A DNA stretch of 64,000 nucleotides, taken from Epichloe hybrida (taxonomy: Eukaryota > Ascomycota > Sordariomycetes > Hypocreales > Clavicipitaceae). The position numbers and the translations under genes are program-made. The stretch is from the NCBI GenBank assembly GCA_019022495.1, contig JAFEKR010000023.1, forward strand, positions 434,001 through 498,000, read 5' to 3'. The notes beneath the pieces are model-generated. The model had not been told where the DNA came from. It did not search any database and saw only the letters and a list, made by a program, of their open reading frames with translations. This document shows positions 54,402-64,000 of this stretch, piece after piece. Position 1 is the stretch's first letter, and each line of letters begins with the position of its first letter.

Positions 54402-55592
54402 TCAACAACTATCGCCCCCCCATCCAAAACTCCGGTTCACAAGTCCCATGGCCTCCACCCCGTCCTGCACAATTCCCGCCATCCCCTCTCGCCGCTCGCC
54501 GTCGCCGTCGCCCTCCCTCGCCCTCTCCAGGTCCCCCTGATCCAAGATGCCTCTCCTCCTCTCCAGCATGGCCTTCTGCACCGTCCCCGCCCACATGTTG
54601 TACCACTGCTCCTCACTCATGCAGACGTACCTCTTGCGTCCCGGCACGGCAGTCGGCTCGCTCATCCTCCACTCCGCCGTCACAGTCTCCCACCTCTTCG
54701 TCATGAAAAACAGGTACGGCCACGTAAAGACAAACAAGAGGGTCAGGGTGAACATCATGACGATCCACTTGGTCAGTCGCCAGCGGTTGATGCGGCAGTC
54801 GTTGTAGACGTGGACGTGGGAATGACGAACGGGAAAGTCAATCTGCACATGGCCCCTGTAGTTGGTGGCCCGCGCGAGACCTTCCAGTCTTCGGCGGAGC
54901 GTGTCCCAGTCGTAGCCCTCGACGCGGCGCTCCATGGTGAAGCACTTGAGGCTGCATCGGGAGGCGCAGCACCGCCGACACCACTCTCGGAGACCGGGGA
55001 CGCCTTCCTCGGGGTGAGAGCCGCTGCCGCCGAAGCCGGGTGCCCTTGTGGCGAAGACGGTGCCGCGACGGACCTTTTCAAAGTTGCCTGCTGTGTCGAG
55101 GGTGCGCCAGGCTTGGGCGGAGCGAATGTCCGAGTACAGGAGGTGGGTGAGCTCGATTTCCAGTTCGAAATCCGTCACTTGCCTCGTCTCGCGGTTCTTG
55201 TCGTTGGGCCCCGACTTCTCCGTGTGCGTGCCGACGATGCGCACAAAGGGTCGCGGAGGGACCATGGCCAGCTTGTCAATGTGGTTGGCCAGAAAGTCTG
55301 GATCGCGGTCCAGCCGCGGGTCGAGGAAGTAGGCGGTTGTTTCGTCTTGGCGGAACGGGCGGACGGTTTCGAAGCCGTCGTCCCGGCTTGGGGGCATGAG
55401 GGGATCGAATGGTTGAGCGTCATCATTGTTGAATTCCTCGTGGTCGGTGTACAGAGGAGGGAGGTCGTCGTCTGCGAGCTCGGCTGGGTCTTGGTCGAAA
55501 TACCGGTGGGATGGAGGCGGGTGGTGGTCGCCGGGGAAGTAGGACAGCGTTGAGGAGCATGCTTCGGATGGGGCTGCGCTGGGCTTGCCCAT
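54402..55592 (-). CDS. Conserved fungal single-pass membrane protein
   Basis: Single exon, ATG 55,592, 396 residues. An acidic disordered N-terminus with many Asp/Pro residues is followed by a conserved domain: VRIVGTHTEKSG, DFELEIELTHLLY, GLREWCRRCCASRCSLKCFT, DWDTLRRRLEGLARATNYRG, VQIDFPVRHSHVHVYND, then RINRWRLTKWI leading into one membrane helix (VMMFTLTLLFVFTWPYLFFM), and a short tail MSEEQWYNMWAGTVQKAML. This arrangement is that of an uncharacterised protein family present in most filamentous ascomycetes; I know no function. The cysteine group in the middle suggests a metal or disulfide cluster. Confidence 0.75.
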   Translation of the reverse strand: MGKPSAAPSEACSSTLSYFPGDHHPPPSHRYFDQDPAELADDDLPPLYTDHEEFNNDDAQPFDPLMPPSRDDGFETVRPFRQDETTAYFLDPRLDRDPDFLANHIDKLAMVPPRPFVRIVGTHTEKSGPNDKNRETRQVTDFELEIELTHLLYSDIRSAQAWRTLDTAGNFEKVRRGTVFATRAPGFGGSGSHPEEGVPGLREWCRRCCASRCSLKCFTMERRVEGYDWDTLRRRLEGLARATNYRGHVQIDFPVRHSHVHVYNDCRINRWRLTKWIVMMFTLTLLFVFTWPYLFFMTKRWETVTAEWRMSEPTAVPGRKRYVCMSEEQWYNMWAGTVQKAMLERRRGILDQGDLERAREGDGDGERREGMAGIVQDGVEAMGLVNRSFGWGGDSC

Positions 55593-56073
55593 GATGCCGG
55601 TTGTGGTTGTGATGATGCGGAAAGGGAAGACAAAAAGACGGGGGCGTCGGGGGCGTCGAACTCATCAGACTGGAAGACGCCCCCCCCTCCCGCTTCTCCG
55701 CTTCTCCGCTTCTCCAGTCCCGTTCGTCGCACCAACAAGTCACACCGGTCACACCAAGTCATCACCAATCCCCCCATACACACTTTTTCAATTATTCCTG
55801 TATAGTGAATGCTGTGCTTGAATCAACAGCGCAGGTTATGCTCCATGTGATTAATACGTATTCAAAGCATCCAAAAATAGAAAAACCTCAATCTCCAGCT
55901 TCTGGCGCACATGCGCGAGCGCAAAACGATGCCGCAGAGTCCGTCCAAGGCGCACGCCTCCAACCTCGTCGCTCTGCACCCAATTTGAATGTACCTTTTT
56001 CCATTTATGCAATGTACCGGCTGTCCTTTTCTACTCCATGGTATGACTCCACGACTGTCCGGTCCGTTGCTAT
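55593..56073. other. Intergenic stretch without a supported gene
   Basis: 5' flank of the membrane-protein gene (pyrimidine tracts, CTTCTCCG repeats at 55,693-55,715) and 3' flank of the ABC transporter gene. Confidence 0.5.
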
Positions 56074-59000
56074 TTACCCATCACCGACGTCGACCAATTT
56101 GTCCTCATCCCACTTCTTCTTCGCCGCCTTGACAAGCAGATCAAGCTCCCCACTCATCTCGCACATGCTGCGGAATTGTCCCTCCTCGTTGTTGATCAAG
56201 TCCCATGGGTGCCCGTACTGCTTCACTTCGCCGTGATCAAGAACCAACACCTTGTCATAGTCCACAATCGTCTGAAGTCGATGCGCAATCGTGATGACAG
56301 TACCCGTGAGCTCTCGGATGGTCCCCTGGATCTTAAAGTCCGTGTTGTAATCAATCGAAGCCGTCGCCTCGTCCATCACCAACACCGTGGGCTTCTTGAG
56401 CATCGCTCGCGCCAGGCACAGCAATTGTCGTTGACCTTGTGACAAGTTCGATCCCGACTCCGTCACTGCTGATGATAAGTCCAGGAAAATATTCTTGTTG
56501 GTCATGACAGATGACGCCGCCGAGCGAATGACGGCTTGCGAGCTTGACGTAATGGACTTGGCCGTAGCCTCGTCGTATCCGATAAGCTGAACACGCCGGA
56601 GAGCTTCAAATACCTGCTCATCCGTGTATTGGTCAAAGGGGTCCAGGTTCGAGCGGATGGTGCCCCTGAACAATGTCGGATCCTGGGGCACCATCGTGAT
56701 GTTCTCTCGCAGGTCGCGCAAGCCAATGTCCCCAATGTTGACGCCGTCAATGATGATGCGACCCTTCTCTGCTTCAAGGGCGCGGAAAATGGCCAGTGCC
56801 AGCGAACTCTTGCCTGCTCCAGTACGTCCAACGATGCCCACCTTCTCTCTGGCGTTGATCCTGAGGTTGATGCTCTTGAGGACGGGATCCAAGTCTTCGC
56901 GGTATCGCGTGCTATAGTCGACGAATTCGACATTGCCCTCGTCGGGCCATGATTCCGGCGGGCGATTCTTCTCCACAATGGGTGCGGCCTCTTGCTCGAG
57001 GTCCAGGTACTCCTTGACCCGTTCCATCGAGTTCATGTTTTGTTCGTTCATACCGTACAAGCGCACGAGCCATAGGACGTTCTCCGTGAAGTTCATGGCG
57101 TAGCTCAGTGAGATGCCCGCCGCACCAGCGTCAACCTTGCCAAGGCTGAGGATTAGGAAGACTCCTGCGGAGAAGGACACCAGGTTACCCAGGAGGTCAG
57201 CTCGGAATGCAAGCCACCTGTTGCAGGCCCACAGGTAGATGTAGGGTCGACTCTGCGTATTCACTTTGGTCAAGTTGTCGCGAATAAATCGTCTCTCGTC
57301 GCCATAGGCTCTAATGGTAGTCATGCCGCTCAACGTCTCGCCAAATTGCTGGAAGAGCGGGCTGCGTTGGACGGACTCGAGTCGCTTGAGATCACGAGAC
57401 GCTCGCAGATAGAATGTAGCCACGAAATAGAAGATGCAGCCGATGAAGACGGCGGCGATCAAGAAACCAGGCGTGATGGCTGCTATCAGCACAACCGTTA
57501 CCACAAGAGACAAGGCGCAAGACATGACACCGATGGCAGTGGCAGCGATTTCCTGGTCGACGGCCTCGAGATCCTTGCTGAAACGGTTCATCAACTGGCC
57601 CAGAGGCGTCACATCGAAGAACCTGAACTTGGCTCGGGTCACAGCAGCCATGAGTCTATCGTGCAGCTTCCTCGACGCGGTCAGAGAGCCATAAAAGATC
57701 CATACGTCACGCACAAACGCTGCAAAGGAGCCCAGGATGCCAATAACTGCCAGGCCAGACAGGTAGTATGCTACATTGACCTGGGCGGCTGCCAAGGTGG
57801 AAATCGGCGTTTGGCCATTGATCTTGGACGTCATGGGCCCGGCAGACCCACTGCCACCAAGACGAGCGACCGAAGCCCAGGATCCCTTGGAGAAGGCTTC
57901 GGAGCCATATGATTGAGACAGCGGTCCATATGCGACGGCAGCTTCTACCTCGGCGTACTGGTTTGCCCACTGTCGGACCCAAACGTTGGTCGCGACGGTG
58001 GCGAGTTGCTGAAGGTTGAAGACAATGATGGCCAAAACCCAAAACCACCATGGTCCCATGGCTTGCATGTAGACCTTCATCACTGGCCACTTCGCGGCAC
58101 CAGTAGCCTTGCCTTCGCCCATGGCATCAGTCTGGGGCTTCTTGGGCTTGGTGCTCATAGGAGCCGTGCTGCCCATCTGGGAGTCGCCATTGCTGTTGAC
58201 CATGGTTTCATCGTCATCCACACTCGAGGGAACCCGTGACTGGACGTGGGAAGGGGCGCGGGAACCTGACGCAGATGCGGGCCGCGATTTCTGGATTTCC
58301 TCGCCCAGGAGGCCGGATGCAACAACGGTTTGGGCAGAGCCCTGAGATGCGACTCGCCCATTGTCGAGGAAGACAACATAGTCGGCAGAAGGGATGCACA
58401 GAGTGACATTATGCGTCACGAGAATGCATGTTCGGTTGTCCATCAGGGGGCCGCGGATGCAGTTGGTGAAGATCCATTGGGCCGCGTGGGAGTCAACAGC
58501 GCTCAGGCAATCATCCATGAGGATATGAGCCGAGTTCGAGTACAGTGCGCGCGCCAGTGAGATTCGCTGCTTCTGTCCACCAGAGAGCGTGATACCTTTC
58601 TCTCCAACCAAGGTTTCGTCACCATGGTCCAGAATCTCGAGGTCACGTTCCAGTGCACAAGCTACAATGACGTCCCTATACCGTTGTGAGTCATACGGAG
58701 CGGAGAATAGAATATTGTCCCGAATATTTGCGTTGACGAGCCATGCAGATTGGGCAACGTAGGCTATGGTTTCAGCCAGGCCAGTCTCGGCATCGGTCCT
58801 GACCTCTTCGCGACTGCGACCACCTGGGCAGTACACCTTGCCATGCACAAGCGTCATCTCGCCGAGAAGACCCATGAGCATCGACGATTTGCCGCTTCCG
58901 GTGCTTCCTGCGATGATGTTGAGTTTTCCAATTTGGAAGTCGACATTCAGATCCATGAGCCGGAATGCCCTGGATCCGTCTTCGGCCACGGTGTCTTTAC

Positions 59001-61218
59001 CGCCCCAGGTCAGAGTAGCATTCTCGAAGCCGATGCGCTTCACGCCGTCTTCGTCAACATTGTCCTGACCAAGTTGCTCATATTTTTCGGTTTCAGCTTC
59101 GCCGAGGAATTCTTCCACGCGGTCAATGGAGACCTTGGCTTCCTGGACGTGGGCAAACATGTCGCCCAGCTGGTCGAGCGGGACTCGGAGGAGCATGAAG
59201 AGCGAGATGGCCGTGAATGCGATGGAGGGGTACAGTGGTTTCTTCTCGATAAGCGTGTAGACAAGGAAGGAGAAAAAGGTGATGAGCACCGGCACCGAGT
59301 TCCAGATGGCAACAGCGAAAGCCCAGAGGGTGAATCGTGATCGTAGAGCCTTGAGCTCAGCCTCTCGCTTCTCATCGATGGCGCGTCCGAAACGCTCTTC
59401 CCAGGCAAAGTATTTGATGATTCGTATGTTTTGCAGCACTTCGTTCGTGACATTGATTCGCTTATCGGTGGCAGCCATGATATTTTTCGACGTCACGTTG
59501 AATCCCTTTGCGAGGAAGTAGTTGACAGGAAGGAGGAAGACCATGACGATGAGTCCAGGAATGGCGCTGAGTCCCATGACCTGCCAGAGCAGAATGACCG
59601 AGACGACGAGCTGAGTGGGGGCGGCTGCGACCAAGAAGTGCAGATAGGCGGTGATCTCGGCAATCTTGAAACTATCGACAGACATGAGGTTGATAATGGT
59701 TCCCAAGTTGGCTTGGTCATCATCGACTGGCAGTTTTGGGTCAACGCTATTCGCCGACTCGGCATCACTGGAAGATGCATTCTGGTTCTTGCTGCGTTTC
59801 TTGAGGCCTAGAGCACCTTTGACCTTGGAAATCGTACCGTCATTGGCGGAATCGTTGTCCTTCTTGGACTTGCCCGATGCATCGCTCAAAAGTACCTTGT
59901 CTTTGCCGGCCGCGGCCTTGCGACGGAGGGCCTTGGCGTAGATGTCGCCGATAATGATGGCACGAACTCTGATGCAAATTCTGCGACCAGTCCAGAGGGC
60001 CATGCCGTCGGCGTAAGACCGTATCATGTCCAAGATGGGAAGACCAATAACATACAGCCACATGACATTGATTGGCGCCCGGTCAGGCTCCTCGACGTAC
60101 TGAAGAATGGCTTTCAATAGTAGTGTGGGCGCAAAGGTAAACATACCAGAGACGACGGCCATGAAGCACTGGAAAAATAACATCCCCTTGAAATACTTGA
60201 GCATATACCACGCCAAAGCACCAGTCCTCTTCATTTGGCGATAATCTGCAACGACGGTAGCAGCCTTGTCCTTTGGTAAGAGGTTCCAAACATCCTCTAT
60301 TTCCATGGATTTTTTCCAGCCCTTGTAGACAATGGCATCAACCCAAGAGAATGTGGCCAAAGAGAACAGACTGGCCAGCGGTTCACGGGACGGTTCGATG
60401 CCATCTTCCCATTCCATCAATACGGTCTTGTTGCCTTTTCTCGTAGTTGCTGCGAGGCCGAACAGTAAAGTGATTAAACCGAATTCGATGCAGATAAGCG
60501 TCTGGACCAGCTGCGAGCTAGGGTTGATGATGACTGAGCGGAATATGAAGATGTTGAAGAGCCAGTTCGTAGAGTATATGGCGGCAGTGTGATTCCATAG
60601 GTATGGAATGCGCCATTTTGTGCCACCTAGAGTCAACCTAAGTGAAGCCAGAATTAAGGCGTAGACCCAAGTGACAAGACCGACTGCAGCTGCAAAGCGG
60701 CCAGCTGTACCGTAAGCTCCTTTGATCAAGGCAATCGCACTGATGACAGCCAAGCCAACAATAGCTAGCACTTCGACGGCTTGGGATATGCGCTGGCCGT
60801 GAGGTGTGTCAGCCTCCACCACGGAACCTCTGCTGATGGTTTTGGCAAGAGCCAGCCGTCCTCCGTTAATCTCGAGGCCCGAATCGCCGTCACTATCGTC
60901 CTCATCATCCCGGGGGGGAAGGTAAGTATGGTCAGTTGTGATGGGTTTGTAGCCTTTTGATTTCCTGGAGGAAAGTAGGCGGGTAGTGTTGAGCCAAGCA
61001 AGGCGCAAGAAAGACACCACGATCACGACCAATGGGAACAAGACTTTAAGGTAGCTATACGTCGTGGGTGACCATATCAGTCAGTTTCTTTTCTCTGTGA
61101 TTTGGAAGAACAATAATTCATGGGGGGCGGAGACTTTGCGTTACACATACTCTTGCTGGAAGCACAGTGTGAAGTCATCCACTCGCCATACCGGCCGGGA
61201 ACATTGTGCGAAGCGCAT
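56074..61218 (-). CDS. ABCC-type full transporter (MRP/Ybt1-like)
   Basis: Two exons: a short first exon 61218-61145 and a long second exon 61054-56074, joined across a 90-bp phase-2 intron, 1,684 residues. The long frame has no ATG near its start; exon 1 supplies MRFAQCSRPVWRVDDFTLCF, as expected for this family. Order: N-terminal TMD0, TMD1, NBD1, TMD2, NBD2. NBD1 has Walker A GSTGSGKSS, signature LSGGQKQRISLARAL and Walker B ILMDDCLSAVDSH, with Asp in place of the catalytic Glu as usual in ABCC. NBD2 has GRTGAGKSS, LSQGQRQLLCLARAM and VLVMDEATASID, which is complete. The N-terminal part resembles yeast vacuolar Ybt1/Vmr1 more than Yor1. It probably exports conjugated or toxic organic anions into the vacuole or out of the cell. 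Confidence 0.88.
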
Positions 61219-63465
61219 GGTAATCTGGGCAAAGCGTCGTGATCGTTTGTCGCTGGTGGCGAGGACGGCTCGCGCTTGAATGCGATCTCTCTCTCTCACA
61301 CACACACACGCGCACCTGCGCCTGCTTGTCGGCCGTGCAGCGGTGGTGGTGGACGTGTTGGTGATCGTCGCCGGCGTGGGTTTGGTTTTGCGACTTGGAT
61401 TCTGGAAGATGAATGGTCTAGACTGCAAGCAGGAATTGTTTTGCAGACTGGGTAGGTAGCCAGAGGACCGGCGCCGCGGAAGGGGCGTGCGTGGTGGTGT
61501 TGGGGGTGTCCAGCCGTCAAGGTGTGTCTCTCTTTTTTATTTATGTATTAAATTGTCTTGTGGAACAACTTCCGAACAAGTCCCAACAACGCACGGGGAT
61601 TCTCGATGGAGATCTCGATGGAGATGAATGTCGGCCGGCCAGCTCAATCCGCCCACGAGTCCCCAGCTGATTCCGTATGTATGTACATACGCCTTCTTCT
61701 TGGCTCGCGCTTCAGACCTGGCTCGGCTGTGCTCCGTAGCTGTCGGACGATTACAGTAGCAAGCCGGAAACACTGAGCAGATCTCCTGTCGAGATGAAAT
61801 CAAAATGGAAGAAGGGAAAGGAAGCACACCCTAGTGCCAAAAATGGGGACGAATTGTGATAAGGGACAGACCAATGATAAATGGATAGGGAATGGCAGGC
61901 CGAACGTCGGGTCGCTCACCAAAAGCAGGTGGCAGCATGGCAGCATGGCATGGATGGCAATCATGGCATGGATCCTTGTGGGTGGAGACGGCGGCGGATC
62001 GCCTGCCAGTTCTAGCACGGAGTAATCCGTAATCCGTCGTACTGGTCCGCCCTGATTGATGATGACCCGCACGAAAGAGAAAGAGCCATCGTTGGTGGTT
62101 GCCGCTTAAGCTGGAGCCGGTTGAGGCCGTTCATAATTCGCTCCTGCCCCATGTCATCATCCATGTCATCATGGGAGCACTCGAGGTTGCCGTTCATGTA
62201 TACATATGCATATGCATATTTACTCTTCGCATGAGGGGAACCCTGAATCGGTGGCGGTGAGAGACGATATATACAACACATACATGTACATACTGCAACT
62301 GCGTCCAATACCCTTGAAGGATAGGTCATCTGCACGGTTTGGACTGGTTCGTGCAGGACTTCACTCGACATCAACTTCAACAGATGCATCGTGGCGAGCA
62401 TGGGAGTCGAGACTCGGAACGGCAGTTCCACTACGATGCTTGCGGAATGCTAGCCAAAGAGTACATACATACGGACTACATGTACATTTTGTAGGACAAG
62501 CTCGAGGGTATCGTGGGCGTCGCCCTTGACAATAACGGTCGGGATGAAAAAAAAAAAGGAAACCGGGGGTGCTCCACCACCGCGCGAAGCAAAATACGTT
62601 GTCTTCCAATCCCCTCTCAAAGCAATGCATTCCCTTCAGAATACGTTGGACTGTTCTCATCTAATGGACTTTGCGGGCCACACTGGAATGTGCTTTGAAA
62701 CATGTTCAAGAGGCCGCGCGCGGAATAGCCGACTGCAGAAAAGGAACCGCAGGGATCAAAAACGAACTTGTACAACTGATTCATATGGACTGTGTTCGCT
62801 ACCCTGGACCTAGAGACCCGAGGATGCCACTTTGGATGTACAAGCCATGAGCTCAGAACTATTACCAGGATAGGAGCGGTTCTTCCGAGACGAGTGATGG
62901 CTTGTGTCGGCTTGGAAATCCATTTACCTTGGTTTGAAATGAATTTGGTGGTTTGATGTAGCTCGTGCAACAATTCCCGCTTATCTTCGGACACGCATCA
63001 CCTCTCTCCATCATCAATTTACACACGCGCCTTACTAGTGAAACCAGTATGTCATTACTTCATGCTGCATTGAACAGCCTAGCATTGTGCCTAGATGTGA
63101 AATGACAAGCCCGTATCTCTGTTTCTCTGCCCTTCACAAGATCCCATGTCCAAATTTCACGTGCGAAAGATATTTTCATTCTTCACATTCCAGACTCCGC
63201 CACCCCGTATCGCTTGTGATTTGGCAGTAGAAAATCTAAAAACCAAATGGCAAAATATAAACAAATGCCTTTTTTTTATTGCTGGAACCGCCCCCTCCTA
63301 ATCCCTGCCCCCACCCTTGTCATGTTCGAGACCGGATGCTTGTTGTACACAATGACCCTCTCTTTCCTTATTACATCAGGCATAAATAAGCTGTGATTAC
63401 AATGGCTTAGAGAGGGCAATTTTTTTTTAGCGAAGAACCTCGGTTCTACGCAAGTTGCCATTGGC
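61219..63465. other. Intergenic region between ABCC gene and SEC61
   Basis: No gene is supported. It contains a CACACACA run near 61,296, an ATCTCGATGGAG duplication (61,603-61,626), a cluster of GGAGTAATCCGTAATCCGT at 62,021-62,040, CATGGCATGGATGG repeats (61,938-61,972), and an ATGCATATGCATA patch (62,202-62,218). Confidence 0.5.
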
Positions 63466-64000
63466 TTATCCCATAATCATGCCTTTCATGCCAGTCAAGT
63501 CGCCCTCTTTTGCGGCGATTTCGAAGTAACCGTAAATGATGCTGTAGAAAATGGTTGGTCAATGCCATGGTGTCACCAAGAGACGTGTTCGAAATTTAGG
63601 TATACTTACGTGACGGCGAGAAGAGTACCAGTGCCGGAGCCAAGAGCGCCCATGAGGTCGCTGGCAACAGAGAGGGCACCAATGCAGGCACCACCGAAAG
63701 CGGCGGCAGTGGGAATAATGCGCTTGAGCTCCTTGTACATGCTCTGGTCACGGTGACCGGCCATGACGAGACCCTGGTCCTTGAGCTGCTTGGCGACATC
63801 ACGAGGGCTGGAGCCAGAGACCTCTATCCACGTCTTGGAGAAGAGAGCACAGGCACCGAGCATGTAGATGATGTAGATGGCGGTGTGGATGGGGTCGAGA
63901 AGAGCATCTTTGAAGTTCAAAGGGGGAGACATGTAGTAGGCAATTCCAGAGATGGCATGCAACTGAGAAGAGCCATCCTTGGCCTCCCAGACACCAAAAA
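63466..64000 (-). CDS. SEC61: Sec61 alpha, protein translocation channel subunit (partial, 3' end)
   Basis: Two exons are visible: the right part 64000-63610, still open at the window edge, and the last exon 63541-63466, separated by a 68-bp phase-2 intron. This is the C-terminal part of the pore subunit of the ER translocon, which passes secretory and membrane proteins into or through the ER membrane. Landmarks are [100 protein letters not shown] and [18 protein letters not shown], then, in the last exon, [20 protein letters not shown] to the stop. These cover the last transmembrane helices and the cytosolic loop used by the ribosome. Conservation is high, as expected for an essential gene. 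The N-terminal part lies outside. Confidence 0.93.

Overview
The window is nuclear DNA of a filamentous ascomycete, most likely a sordariomycete of the order Hypocreales. The evidence is short introns (47-166 bp) with GT/AG ends, an Rtt109 histone acetyltransferase, a fungal GH10 xylanase, F-box and APH-like kinase genes, Tse2-like ADP-ribosyltransferase genes, and a large AT-rich block of copia retrotransposons mutated in the C-to-T/G-to-A style of RIP. The species cannot be named from sequence alone.

Left accessory arm (1-18.5 kb): an unrecognised gene running off the left edge; a tandem-repeat ORF built on a PDGN[YW]SP core; two convergent four-exon Tse2-type ADP-ribosyltransferase genes; an APH-like kinase; an F-box protein; a small membrane protein; a decayed D-2-hydroxyacid dehydrogenase; RTT109; a secreted protein with Kex2 sites and two repeated modules; an RRM pseudogene; a secreted Cu/Zn-SOD-like protein; a two-exon six-cysteine secreted protein; and a conserved small protein whose upstream flank carries the retrotransposon insertion.

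Transposon block (18,544-32,434): one insertion locus with three elements. An outer Ty1/copia element (220-bp LTRs, target duplication GTACT) lies on the minus strand. A second copia element (296-bp LTRs, target duplication GGAGC) is inserted into it in the same orientation. A 2.1-kb hAT-like element (CAGAGCAT termini, 8-bp duplication AATATTAT) is also inserted in the outer element. All three are strongly AT-shifted and encode no intact protein.

Right arm (32.4-64 kb): a frameshifted APH-like kinase, an unrecognised ORF, a GH10 xylanase and a secreted Asp/Leu-rich cysteine protein. These are followed by conserved housekeeping and regulatory genes, all on the minus strand: a P4-ATPase flippase, a homeodomain transcription factor, an alpha/gamma-adaptin-binding (p34/Irc6-like) protein, a conserved single-pass membrane protein, an ABCC full transporter, and the 3' part of SEC61 (Sec61 alpha). 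Flippase, adaptin-binding protein and translocon all act in membrane or secretory traffic, but nothing in the sequence shows that they are co-regulated.

Overall, the left two-thirds looks like a transposon-bearing accessory region rich in secreted, toxin-like and decaying genes, joined to a conserved core segment. Exon boundaries were placed by eye from reading frame, GT/AG ends and family resemblance. No database search was run.
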